Of a stretch of DNA of 27,367 nt, positions 14,630 to 26,800 are shown one piece after another. Within the stretch, counting starts at the first letter, position 1; each line of letters opens with the position of its first letter. This DNA comes from an uncultured Collinsella sp. GTDB taxonomy: Bacteria; Actinomycetota; Coriobacteriia; Coriobacteriales; Coriobacteriaceae. The notes under the pieces were generated by a model. The model was given only the letters and a program-made list of their open reading frames with translations, was not told the DNA's origin and did not search any database. The stretch lies in contig CAAFQK010000005.1 in the NCBI GenBank assembly GCA_900765115.1, forward strand, positions 1 through 27,367, in the 5' to 3' direction. The translations under genes and the position numbers were made by a program.

Positions 14630-14735
14630 CGATGGATTCGGATGCCCGACAGAGGCTCCTTATGGCTGCTTCCTTCCGGACCTGACCAGATTCGGAACAT
14701 GTCGTCATCCGAACCCATCGAACGCGCTAGGCGCT
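14625..14735 (-). ncRNA. ffs: Signal recognition particle RNA, small bacterial (4.5S-like) type
   Basis: The minus strand carries the universally conserved SRP apical domain: GGTCAGGTCCGGAAGGAAGC plus AGCC (14687-14664), where Ffh and FtsY bind. The flanks form the long helix: GCGCGTTCGATGGGTTCGGA on the 5' side pairs with TCCGAATCCATCGAGCGC on the 3' side. The length of about 110 nt is that of the short 4.5S form without an Alu domain. With Ffh it targets membrane and secreted proteins, such as the exporters and surface proteins in this window, to the translocon. A near-ideal promoter and a terminator bracket it. The 5' end is estimated from the promoter and may be off by a few bases. Confidence 0.95.
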
Positions 14736-14741
14736 CGGTAT

Positions 14742-14770
14742 ATCTTACCTGCTCCCGCCCGCCACGGCAA
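14742..14770 (-). promoter_or_regulatory. ffs promoter
   Basis: On the minus strand TTGCCG (14770-14765) and TAAGAT (14747-14742) are spaced by exactly 17 bp, and transcription would start about 7 bp downstream, at 14735 or 14734. The -35 box touches the foot of the hairpin that ends the giant gene upstream, so the two transcription units are packed back to back. Confidence 0.8.
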
Positions 14771-14804
14771 GTGGGGCGAACCCATCGAATGGATTCGCCC
14801 CACT
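14770..14804 (-). terminator. Hairpin terminator downstream of the giant surface-protein gene
   Basis: AGTGGGGCGAA (14770-14780) pairs perfectly with TTCGCCCCACT (14794-14804), and the 13-nt centre adds a nested CCAT/ATGG stem. It lies 11 bp past the stop codon of the gene at 14816. Only TT follows on the minus strand, so termination efficiency is uncertain. Confidence 0.65.
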
Positions 14805-14815
14805 CGTCCATATCG

Positions 14816-17800
14816 CTAGCGGCGCTTGCGGTACAGGACCGCGCCGCCCGCTGCGGTCAGCGCGCCGATGCCGGCCATGACCGCGAGCGCGTCCGCCGGC
14901 AGGCTGCGGTCGCCGGTGTCGGGCATACCGCCCTTGGAGCCGTCACCGGAGCTGCCGCCGGAACCGCTATCGGAACCGCCGTCCGAGCCACCGCCCGGCG
15001 TTCCGGGCTTCTCGGGGGTGCCGGGGGTCCCGGGATTCTCGGCGTAGCTGTTGGTGAAGACCGGCGGCAGGTTAGCGTCGCCCTCGTAGGAGACCTTCGC
15101 CGACAGGTAGCCCGTCTTGGTGCCGTCTGCCGCCTCGTCGCTCACCGTGACGACGATCTTGTGCACCGCCTTGTCGTAGGTCACGTGCACCCGGCCGTCG
15201 TCGACCTCGCTCACCGTGAAGGTGTAGGTGCCGGCCTGCTTGAAGGTCAGCGCATCGAACGTGACGCTGCCATCGGCGGCATTCTTGGCGGTCGACATGA
15301 CCTTGCCGTCCCGGCTCTTGAGCTCAAAGCTAAACTGCCCCGCCTTGAGCTCGGCGCCCTTGAGCACCTTGGCGGCGCCCAGCTTGAGGGTGACGGGCGC
15401 AGCCTCGTAGCCGTTGGTGAACGTCACCGAGCCATCGCCCGTGGGATTGCCCTCGGCATCCACAAGGTCGTGCTTGACGGTGAGCTTGCCGTTGCCGGCA
15501 TCGGTGACCGTCGTGCGCACGCGGTGCACCGCCCTGTCGTACGTCACGCCGCCCGCCGCGCCGGCGACCTCGCGCAGCTCGTAGCTATGCGTGCCGGGCG
15601 CGGTATAGGTGATGGGGTTGAGCGCCACCGTGCCGTCTGCGGCGTTCCTGCCCGTCGCCGCAATACTCTCGCTGCCGTCGGCGTTGATCTCGACCAGCTG
15701 GAACTCAAACTCGCCCTCGGCCAGGTCGCGGCCCTTGAGCTTCTTGTTCACCTTGATCTGATCGGTGACGGAGCTCGGGGTGGGCTCCACGCCGTAGGTG
15801 TTGGTGAACTCGAACGCGCCCTTGCCCTCGGGCGTGCCCTCGGCGGGCAGGACCTTCGCGGCGAGCGTGCCCGTGTTGGTGTCCTCGACCACCTTGACCA
15901 TGAAGGTCCTGGACGCCACCGCGTCGTTGGCCACGCCGTCGACCGAGCCGGACTCGCTCACCCGGTAGGCGAACGTCTTGGTGCGCAGGCCGTCGCCGTC
16001 GATCTCGACGTCATCGAGGTCGCTCGGCTGCCTGAACGTGACGCTGCCCAGCTCGACGTTGCCGGCGGCGTCGTTGGTCGCCTCGGTCACCGTCTTGCCG
16101 GAGGCGTCAACCGGTGTGGGCGCACCGTCCAGCGGCTCAATCTTGAAGGTGTGCTTGTCCGCGATGTCCGCCTGCGTCAGGCCGAGGCCGGCCTGGCTGA
16201 GCGCCAGCGTCTTGGTGCCCGCGAGGTCGACCGACGCCTCGTTGGTGCCGTAGCCGTTCACGAACGACAGCTTGCCGTCGCAGCCCTCGGGGTAGGTCAC
16301 GGCCACATCCAGCCCGCCCTTGCCGTTATCGGTCACCTTGACGGTGATGTCGAAGCTCGACGCGGTCGCCGTCACGCCCGCGGGCAGCGCCGCCGTGTCC
16401 TCGGACACGGTATAGGGGATGGACCAGGAGCCGTCGGCCGCCTTGGTGGCGGTACCGTCCGCCGCCATCTGCTCGAGCGAGCCGGTGGTGTAGGCGATGG
16501 GCGAGAACGTGAGTTCCGCCGCCTCGCCGTCATCGGAAGCACGGTTGGACGCGGTCGCGACCACGTTGCCGTGGGCATCGCGGACGGAGAACGAGAACTC
16601 GCCCGCCGCCGCGGCGCGGCCCGTCAGCGTCTTGGCGGCGTCGATGGTCACGTCGCCCTCGCCGCCGAGCGTGCCGGTGCCCTCGTAGGAGTTCTGGAAC
16701 GCGACCGTCACGGGCGCGGGCAGCGATGCGGCGTCATCGGCCGTCGAGACCTCGCTGCGGGCGACCTCGACGCCGCCCTTTACGACCGTGGTCGTGACCG
16801 TAAGTTTGCCCGTAGCCGCGTCGTAGGTGGGCGCAATGGCCACCGTGCGCGGCGCGGTGTCGTTGGTGTAGCCCTCGCCGCCGAGCTTGCTCTCGGTGAC
16901 GGTGAAGCTGTAGGTCTTGCCCGCGTCGGCATCGGTGAATGTCACGTCGCCCTTCGCGGCGCCGCCGATGAGGTCGACCACGGCGGCCTCTCCATCATCG
17001 GCAGCGGCCACGGCGTAGGCATCCTTGTCGGTCTTGAGGCCGAGCTTGGCGGCCGTCTCGGCGTCGGCGGTCACGGTGAAGGCGAACTGTCCCGCCTCCA
17101 TGGCGCGGCCGGAGAGCGTCTTGGACAGGCGCACGCCCGCGCGGGCCGAGTAGTCGAGCTCGGTCGTGTAGGTGTTGACGAAGTCGCCGCCGCTCACCTG
17201 CGCGATCGCGGGCGTCGTGGCCGTGAGGTTGCCGGAGCCGTCGTCGGTCACGGTCACCGTCATCGTGGCGGCGTGGCCGTCGTAGTCCACACCGGCGATG
17301 GCGGAGCCGTCATCGGGCCTGACCTCGCGCACCGCGTAGGTGAAGGTCTTGGCGCGCACGCGCTTGCCGCCGACCTCGGCGAACCCGGCGTCCTTGATGT
17401 CATCAAGCGTGTAGCGGATGGGGCCGAAGTCGAAGGCGACCCTATCGCCCGCCTTGGTGCCGGCGACGGCCGTCACGCTGACGGTCTTGGAGCCGTCGGC
17501 AGAGCCCTCGGGCATGGGGGCGCCGCCCTCGCCCGTAAGCGTGAACTGGAAGCTGTCGCTCTCCGCCCAGTCGCGGCCCTTGAGCGTCTTGGTGAAGAGC
17601 CCCGCGGTGGAGACGTCCCTGCCCTCGGTGGCCGTTCCGTACGTGTTGGTGAACGCCGCGGTCGCGCCGGCCTCGGTCACGGTGCCCTCGGCCTTGGAGC
17701 CGTCGGCCCCGTTGACCGTGGTCGTGTAGCCCTCGGCGGCGTCCTCGGTCACGGTGTAGTGCGCGCCCACGGGCAGGCCGGCGACGGTCTTCTCCCCGCC

Positions 17801-20800
17801 GTCCTTGAGCGTGAAGGTCGCCTTGCCGTCCGTGAACGTCACGGCGTGCTCGCCCTTGCCGAAGGTGCCGGAGACGGGCTCGCCGTCCCCGTCGGCCAGC
17901 GCGACCGTGAAGCCGAACTCGCGCTGACTGTCGCCACCGACAGCCGTCTTCTTGACGGTAAGGCTGCCGGTCTTGGCGGTGTTGGTAAAGACCGCCGCCT
18001 CGACCGTGCGCTCAACAGCGTCGCCCGCATCGTCGGTCAGCTGTGCAATCTTGATCTTGGCAGACAGCTTACCGGCGCCATCGTCGGTCACCGTGACGGT
18101 GGCACGATAGGTGGCCTTCGAGAAGATAAGCGACGTCTCGTCACCCGGCTGCTCGGCGACCACATAGGTATAGGTACCGGGCTTGGTGTACTCGATGGTA
18201 CCGAAGTTACCAACCTGGGCATCCTCGTGCAGTTTAATCGTCGACACGCCGTCCTTGGCGCCCTTGGGCATGGGTGCCTCACCCTGGGCAGTCAGCGTCA
18301 TGGTAAAGACGTCCGATGTCGTCCAGTTGCGTCCGGAAATCTTCTTTTGGACCTTGAAGGCGTTTTCCACCTTTGTGGACTCCACGCTGTAGACGTTGGT
18401 GAAGCCCACCTTCGTCGCCTGTCCGACGGTACCCTTCTGGGGGTTCGCCTTATCGACAACCGCAAAGCCGTCCTCGCTCGTCATGAGGTTGCCCTTGGAG
18501 TCGAGCTCCTGCACCTCGTAGTGCGCACCCATGGGCAAGGTAACCGTGACGGAGCCGCCGGCCTTAAGCTCGATGGTATCCCCGCTCTTGATCTGTCCGC
18601 TTACATAGGTGCCGTTGGTGCCGCTGAGGCGACCGGCGAACGCAAAGGTGCCGGCCAGAGGCGTTGTGCCATCGGCCTGGTAGAGCAGCACCTTAAAGGT
18701 AAATGCCTTGTTGGGCGCGGTGATGCCTTCGGCGGCCGTGACCGTCTTGCTCAACGTCAGGCGCCCGTCAGACACCTCGTCGGTAGTGGTGTTGGTCTTG
18801 ACGGCAGGGTTGTTGCCGACCGCCACCGACGCCTGGTTGGAGATGTCGCCCGAAGCGCCACCGCTCTTAAACGCGTTCTCGGTCACGCGAACCTTAAACT
18901 GAACCGTGCCCTCCTTGCCTGCGGGAACGTCCTTCAACGTCCAGGTAAGGCTGCCGTCATTGTCCTTGGAGCCGGCATCCTTATGGTCGCCGGCGAACTC
19001 TACGAACTCGGTTCCCGCGGGGACGGCATCGGTGATCTTCACCGTGGCAGACGCGCCCTCGGTGTTCTTGTAGCCGATGGTGTAGGTGAGCTCATCGCCC
19101 AGCTTAATGCCCAAGCCACTCGAATCCTGAGCATCACTCTCGGACTTCTTGGGCACGTAGTTGGTCGTGGTGCCGGTATAGCTCTTGTTGCCAACCGTAA
19201 TAGTGGCGGCGTTTTTGACGGTGCCGACAGCGCCCTGGGCATCCTCCACGGCGTCCTCGGTAATCTTGACGCGCACGCGCACCGAACCGTGGCTGCCCGC
19301 GGGTTGCTTACCCAGGTCCCAAGTAAGCGACTGTCCGCTCGCGGCGCCCTTATCGGCACACTCGCCCTCAAAGGCCTCGAACACAACGCCGGCAGGAAGC
19401 TTGTCGGTCACGGTCACGTTGGCCGGAACCAAGTTGCCATTGGCATCGGCCTCGGTGTTGACCCAGTTAATGGTGTAGACGTAGGAGTCGCCCACGGAGA
19501 GCAACTGCCCGTCGATGTCCACATCGGGCTTCGCAACCGTGCCGATCGTCTTGACCTTATCGCGTGTGTTGTGGAAGACGATCTTGCCGTTCTCGGTACC
19601 ATTGCGATAGGTCACCTTGGACGTAAGCTTGCCGTTGTTGTTATCGGTCACCTCGAGCAGCACGCGGCACGTCGCGGACGTGTCCACGGGACGCACGCCC
19701 TCGGGCAGGTTGGCCAAGCGCTCTTTTGCCACCAGGTTAAAGCTGTAGGTAGTGGTGTGGTCGGCATTGTGTTGCTTGGTGGCAACACCATCCTTCACAG
19801 CGCCAGCAAGGTCAATCGTCAGCTCATGGGATCCGCCGAGAGCGCCGCCAAGCTTAAAGTTAACCTTGCCGAAGTCGACCGTGGCGATACCGTTATCGCT
19901 CGCCTGGGTCTTACCCTCATCCATCTTTTCGAGCGAGCCATCGGTCTTCTCGGCATACAGGTCAAACGTATACTGACCCGCCTCAATCTTGTCGCCGGAG
20001 TCCATTACCTTCTCGGCAGCAAGACCGTCGAATGTTCCGGTCGCGATGTAGCTGTTGGTAAAGGACACCTGGGCCTTGGCGGTACCGCTCTCGGAGCTAA
20101 AGGTATTCGCATCGCGGGGCTCTTCAACGTCGTTGGCGTCATAGTGCTTGACCGTGGTCACGGTATAGAGCGAACCGTTATCGCGCTTCTTAACCGCAAT
20201 CTCTACCTTCCAATAGGTGGAGTCGTATGTATAGCCGCCCCTACCGCCGCCATTCTCGACAATCTTGTAGGCAAACGTCTTGTCCGCATCGCCCGTCGCG
20301 AAGGTCAGGCCGCCCAAAATACCGGTATGGGACGTACCATCGGACTGCGGCTCATCGTTTGTCACGGTAAGCTTGCCCTCATCCGCGCGCAGCAGCTTGT
20401 TGAGCTTTTCGATTGAAGCATCGCCTTCGCCCGTTACCGTAAAGCCAAACATGCCGGCATGCAGGTCGTGCCCGTTGAGCGTCTTGACGATCTCAAGACC
20501 GCCCTGGAGCTCGTAGCTCGTTGAAGTTTGGTAACTATTGGTAAAGATGAAGCCTTCCGAGCCGGTCGTGCCATCGGCACGCGCCACAAGCTTGCCGCCC
20601 TCATCGGTTACGGTAATGGTCAGGACATAAGTGTGCGTGTCATACGTCCACTCGCCGAGGCCATTCGGAACTTGTTCGTTAATAGCGAACTTATACGTGC
20701 CCGGCTTGTTGAAGGTGAGCTTCGAAAAGTCAATCTTTTCGTGCTCCCCGTCCTTGAGGGCCGCCGTCGTTTGCTTCTCCTCAGCGTAGCCGTTCTCCGC

Positions 20801-23800
20801 GCTCATCGAAGAGCCGGTGATGAGCTTGCCATCAATGGCAGTCTTGGTAGCATCGTCAGCCGCGGTCATAGCAAAGGTGAACTTGCCCGGAGCATCGGCA
20901 CCGGCAACCACCTTCGTCACGGACGGGGTGTAGGTTGCCGCCTCGGTGACCGTATAGGTGTTTTTGAATTTGACCGTCGCGACACCGGTGGACGTTGCAT
21001 CCGAGGGGTAGATCCACTGGTCCTCAAGCTCGTCGCCACCGTCACCCGGCTTGCTTACCGATGTCGTGACCCTAAGCGTACCGTCGCCGTTATCCGCTAC
21101 GACGGCCCTAACCGTATGGACTGTCTTGTCGTACGTATAGCCCGTCGCTTTGTCGTCAATCTCGCTCACCGTATAGGTAAACGTCTTGCCGGCATCATCC
21201 TGAGTGAAGGTCAGCCCGCCCGCAGGTACCAAACTTACGGTCTTGGGGACATTGGCCTCGACGTTTGCGGTCTCGAAGACCTTGCCGTCCGTGGAAAGGC
21301 CGACCTTGTTGGCAGACGTCTCGTCGGCAGGCTTGACGGTATAGCGGAACGTACTCTTGGGCGAGCCAAAAATGGTCGCGTCCTTGGGATACGTCAACGT
21401 CTTCTCGATCCACAAACCGCCAGCGGCGCCATAGTCGAGACTTGCCGTGTAACGGTTCACAAACGAGACAGTAGGCGCCGTGGCGCCAGCCTCGCTTGCA
21501 TCGTACTGCCGCACGTAAGTATGCGAATCTTGCTTGAGCTGGACAATCTTTTCGTCCGTCAGCGCGCTCGCGTCGACGCCGTCGCCCAGCAGCTCCGTCA
21601 CACCCGCACCCTTGAGCACGGTCGTCACGGTGTAGAGCTTAGCGGGGTCGTCCTTGTGTGCAAGAACCTTGACGAGCACGATAACGTCACCAGTGTAGCC
21701 GGTGTCATAGGCGTAGCCGGCAGCCGCAGGCTGGTTCTCGCGGATGCGATAGGCAAACGTATGGCCCAGATCCTGCTCCGTGAGCGTACGAGCAAAGAGC
21801 TTCTCTTGCCCGCTTGCGCCCACCACGGCACCGGACACGCCGGCCCCCGCAGCCTTATTGGACAGGCTAGCATCGGCGCCGTCGACCGACGTCTGAATGC
21901 CGTTGTACCAAAGGCCCGTCACGGCAAAGGTAAACTGGCCCGCGGTAGAGGCGCGACCCTCAAGGGTCTTGCTCACCGTCACGCCATCAAAGGTACCCGA
22001 TGCATGGTACGCGTTGGTAAAGGCAGCCTTGTCGGTTACGAGCTTGTCCGCATCGGAGGCACCGGTGTTGGCGTAGGTCACGCTCGACACGCGCAACTTG
22101 CCCGTGTGGTTGCCCGACTCATCCAGATCGGTCACTACAACGGTCGCGCGTGCGGTGTGCTTGTCCATGGACATGCCCGCCTGGACATCCTGCGTAGCTT
22201 TCTCGGTGATGTTGAAGCTAAAGGTGCCTGCGCGGTTGAACGTCACGGTCGGGGCGGCTTCGGTGCCAAAGGAGAACGATGCCACGCGTCCCGACTCGGG
22301 CGTGCTGGCGACTGCCCGGTTGACGCCGATGGCAACAGCCCCATCCGTTACCGCCTGCTTTGTGGTCTTGCCCAAACCGGTCGCACCGGCATCGTCCGTA
22401 GCGGCAGCAAGGTTAAAGGCATAGCTCTCGCCCTGATTCCAGTCGCGACCGCTCACGGTCTTTTGGCCCTGCAGGGTCGCGCTCGTGGGCTCCACGCTAT
22501 ATATATTGGTAAAGGAAGGCGTAACGTTCGTGTCCAGCTGCTTTACCGAGCCGTCTTCTGCAATCTTGTAGTACTCGATCGAGGTCTGGATGCCGGCGCT
22601 CTTCTTGGCGTTACGCACCACGGCGTAGTAGACCGACCCGTCGTAGGTTATGCCCGTAATGCTACCGGGATTCTCAGCGAACTTGTACACGTAGGCGCGT
22701 CCCGCATCCGCCTTGGCGGTATAGGAGATCGCCGGCCACGTCACCGTACCTTTATCGTTGTTGCCCACGGTCGCGGTATTGTCCTTGGCGCCCTCGGGCA
22801 TGGGAGCCGTCACGCTCGCATCGACCGTATTGGGACTGAACGCAGCGTTGACATCCGCTAGGCCGCCAACGCCCTCGAGCGTAAAGCTAAAGGCGTTCTG
22901 GGAAAGCGGGAAACTCCCGGCGTTGTCGGTCAGGATCTTTCGAGCATGGATGGTGATCTTCGCTTCGTGTGTATCGTAGTGGTTGGTGAAGGTTGCGACC
23001 TTACCGGCAACATCCGTCTTGGTGTCGACGCCCGCGTCGTTGCACTCCTGCACCACCTTCACGCTCGCAACGGCCAGAGCACCGGCATGGTTATCCTCCA
23101 CCACGACCGTCGCGGTATAGACGGCAGCAGAATAGCTTATGCCGTCCGCACCGGCATCGGAGCCGGGGATAACCTCCGAGATGGTATAGGTGTAGGTACC
23201 CGGCTTGGTATAGGTGATGTCGCCAAACGTCGCCGGCTGGTCGTTGGTGAGCTCGACCGTAGCCACCTTGCTCTTGGCACCGCCGGGCATGGGAACGCCG
23301 TCGTCGGCCGTAAGCTGCGCGGTAAAGGAATCGCCATCGGCCCAATCGCGACCTTCGAGCACCTTCTTGGCGCTCAGACCGTCTTTGGCCTTAAGCGTTA
23401 CCGAGCTGGCGCTGTAGTTGTTGATGAACTCGAGTTTATTGCTCGCAGGGATCTTCCCGCCCGCAAGCGCGACAATCTTGCCCTCGATGGTGTTGCCAGT
23501 TCCCGACTGCTCCTCGCCACCGACCTTACGTTTCACGAGGCTAAAGCCGGCCGGAAGCACCGACTCTTCGGCAGAGCCGGTAACAGTGTTAACGATGCTC
23601 GCCAGCACGTCACCGTTGGACGCTTTGCCCTTGGTGGTGAGCTCGCTCACACTATAGTTGTCGTCCTTCTTGAGGTCGTATACGCGGATGGTCTCGCCGG
23701 CCTTGATGGAATGGGTGTCGCCGTTCTTGAGCCTAAAGGAGTTGCCCACAGGCTCGCCACTCGCTTCGAATACGTGCGCCTCGTAACCCTTCTGGGACTC

Positions 23801-26800
23801 CGGCAGGGTGAACTTAAACATAAACGTCAGGTCGTTGTCTTTCGCGTCCTTAGTAGGCGCGGTTAGGCCACTGTCTGCCGTCACGGTCTTGGTCACCTGC
23901 AGGCGTGCCACGCGACGATCGGTATACTGCACGGCCGTTGCCGTGGTAAAGAGATGGTTGAGCTGGAGCGTGCCCAGGTTAGTACGAGCCTTGGAGGCAT
24001 CATCGATATATGATGAGTCGTCCTCTTGATAGAGGGCCATGCGATTAATGCCCGTATCGGCAAAGATCGTCGCCAGCTGACCGTCGCGGACGCCCTCGTC
24101 CTCGACATAACGCAGAACGGTCTTGGTGCCCTGAGGCGCCTTGTCATAGCGCATGTGCATCAAGTCATTTTCGAGCGAAGGCGTCACGCCCTCGGCGGTG
24201 CTCGTCTGGCCCCACGTCAGGTTACCCTTGACATCTGCACCAGTCGCGCTCTGAAGCTTGCCCTTGATGTGTGTAAGCGTGTTGTCGATCGAGTCAGGAG
24301 AGCCAAACTGCGCCAGCGAGGCAATCAGCGAACCGGGGCCGCTCATGCTGCGCACGCCGTCGTTCTCCTCGCCGGCATCTACGTACACGCCCGAATCGTC
24401 CACGATCACCTTGGTAATGGTGGAATTTTTCTCGTAGCCATCCGGGTTCATCGATTCGCGCAGATAGTACGTACCCTTGATAAGGGGCTCATGCTTTGCG
24501 GAATCGAGCGGGAAGCATGCTGCACCCTTAATCTCATACGGATAGGTCATGCCATTTGCCTGCACGGTGTCATACGGCGTGGCGCCGGACTTGATGGCAT
24601 ACGTGCTGGGGCTATTGCCGGTAACGTCCTCGGCCTTGTACAGATCAAACGTCGCGCCGTTCACAGGCACGCCCAGATCGTCGACCTTTTGCACAAACAG
24701 ACGATTCTGAACGTTCGTAAGGTGGATCACGGTTGAGAACTGCCTGTTTGTCGCCTGGTATTCAACCATAGAGGTGTTCTCCGTGGTTGCCTCTGCCAGA
24801 GACGACGCCGTGGTGTGGTAGACCGCCACGGTATATTCGGACTGGGACTTGTCTTGCAGCATGGCGGCGTACTTCTCGATATCGCCGGGCAGCGACCTAA
24901 CCGTTACCTCATAGTCGCCCTTGGTGTTAACGGCAAAAACGCTCGTGTCCGCCGATCTGGCAGCCTCGACGGCACCGGCAATGCCGTGCGCGGAGCACAG
25001 TTTGTAGCCATCGAGCGGATTGCCCGTGACTGCCGTCCATGCGCTTTCGTCCGTATCTTTCTTGCTCTTATCGGTACGCTTGAGCACGACGGCAAAGGTC
25101 GTGCCCGAGTTGATGGGTTTGTTCTTATTGTCTTTTATATCTTTGTTGAGAGAGATGGTCTCCTTTGCAGCCAGATAGCCGCCGTTCAGCCACATGCGGC
25201 TACCCGTCCATTGCGTTGTACCGTCGGCCATGGTGACCGTCGTTTGCGGTGCTACCACCACACCACCCGAGCCACTCGCCGCGGCCTGCTTGTATTGCAG
25301 ATGCAGCTCACCTGGCGTCGCGGTGGTCGACGAGGTCAGACTCGAGCGATATCCCTCGGGCAGGCCTTCCTCTTTGAGTACAAAGTAGTCGTGCCCATCG
25401 GCATGCTCTTCATCGAATGAGAGAACGGAATCATCCGACTTCTCATCCGACTTCATGAGTACCAGCTGGCCATTGGCCTTCGTCGTACCCCGGGCAACAG
25501 GCTTGGCCCCGTCTGGCACGGTCCAGTTTTCATCGGACTGGTACAGAGCGAAGGTTGCGCCCTGGACCGCCTCACCGTTCTGGTCGACCTTCTCGACCTC
25601 GGACGACGGCAGGGTGGTGAGGTTGAACTTGAGCGACATGTTCGATGCGCCCGCGCCGCGCTCCAGATAGAAGAAGCTCAGGGTGTGCTTGGTGCTATTG
25701 CTGAAGGTGTTGCCGGAGAAGTTGGTGGTATCCGCGCCGGCAGCTTGGAACTTCGTCTTGATGTTGGTTGTTTCGATTTCTTTCTTGGTTCCATTCGCGC
25801 CGTCAATATGACCGACTTTCACTTCACCGGTAGCAAAGTTGATCTTAAGCGTTGCCTTCTCGTGAATGCCGCCCAAGTCACCCACGAGCACACCATCGAT
25901 ATAGACCCACACGTCGTCGTCGCCCGAGAACTCAAAAATCATGTCCTCGTTTTTGATGGTCTTGCCACCGTTAGGCTGGACAAACTCCGTGGTCATGGAC
26001 ATGCCAAAGTGGTGGTTGAGTGTATCGTTCGTTCCGTCCGTTATTTTTAAAGGAGAGAGCTGGCTGTTCTTTTCTTCAAAAACCTTGTCAGCCGAGTCAA
26101 AGGGGAAGAACTGACCCAAGTTATCACTTGATACGCTGTCCTTATAAACACCCGCTTTATCGTAGACGTTAAAGGAATTCGTTGTGTAGTTATACACGGC
26201 ATAGTTGCCTTTAGAGCCGTACGAGTCGTAAACGTAGTATCCGTTCTCAAGTTGGAAAAGGCCCTGCACATTGTTGTAGACGGCTTTGCCGTCCTGCTGG
26301 TGATTTTCCTGGCTGGCGTTGTTAAAGAGGTATGCGAGCGATTCGTCAGTGTACCTATCGCTCGAACCGTAGGAGGTATACGTACCGGCATCGATCGACG
26401 GGTAACCGCCTACCAGCTTCTTCTTCACAAAAGAAAGGCGTCCGGAACCATCAATAACGCTTTTGCCCGTCCATTTGTTAATGCCCGTGCCTGCGCCACT
26501 ATTAAATTTGAGCTGATGACCCTTATTGATGCCGCCGTTGATATTATTGACAGTTGCCGATTTATCGTTGTCGCCATCCACGACCCAGTAGTCAAACAGA
26601 TTGACCGTGGTGTCGGTGGGATTCACCGTCTTTACGGTATGGTTGCTATAGGGAACAACCTGGTCGGCCGACGCGCTCGTCGCACCAAACATGAGCGCAC
26701 ACGCCGCCAGCGGGACGGTCAAAACCTTTAGAGCGCGCTTGACTGTATTGGTTTTTGTGCCCAAAGGCTTCAATATTTCTTGAGCTTTCGCATATACGCG

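Noticed and set aside
14378..20416. 2,012-codon open frame on the plus strand, and a 777-codon one at 20528-22861
   Set aside because: Both are antisense to the giant surface gene and low in complexity (Arg/Gly/His/Val-rich). The first also runs across ffs and the palindrome. Treated as GC-driven shadows.
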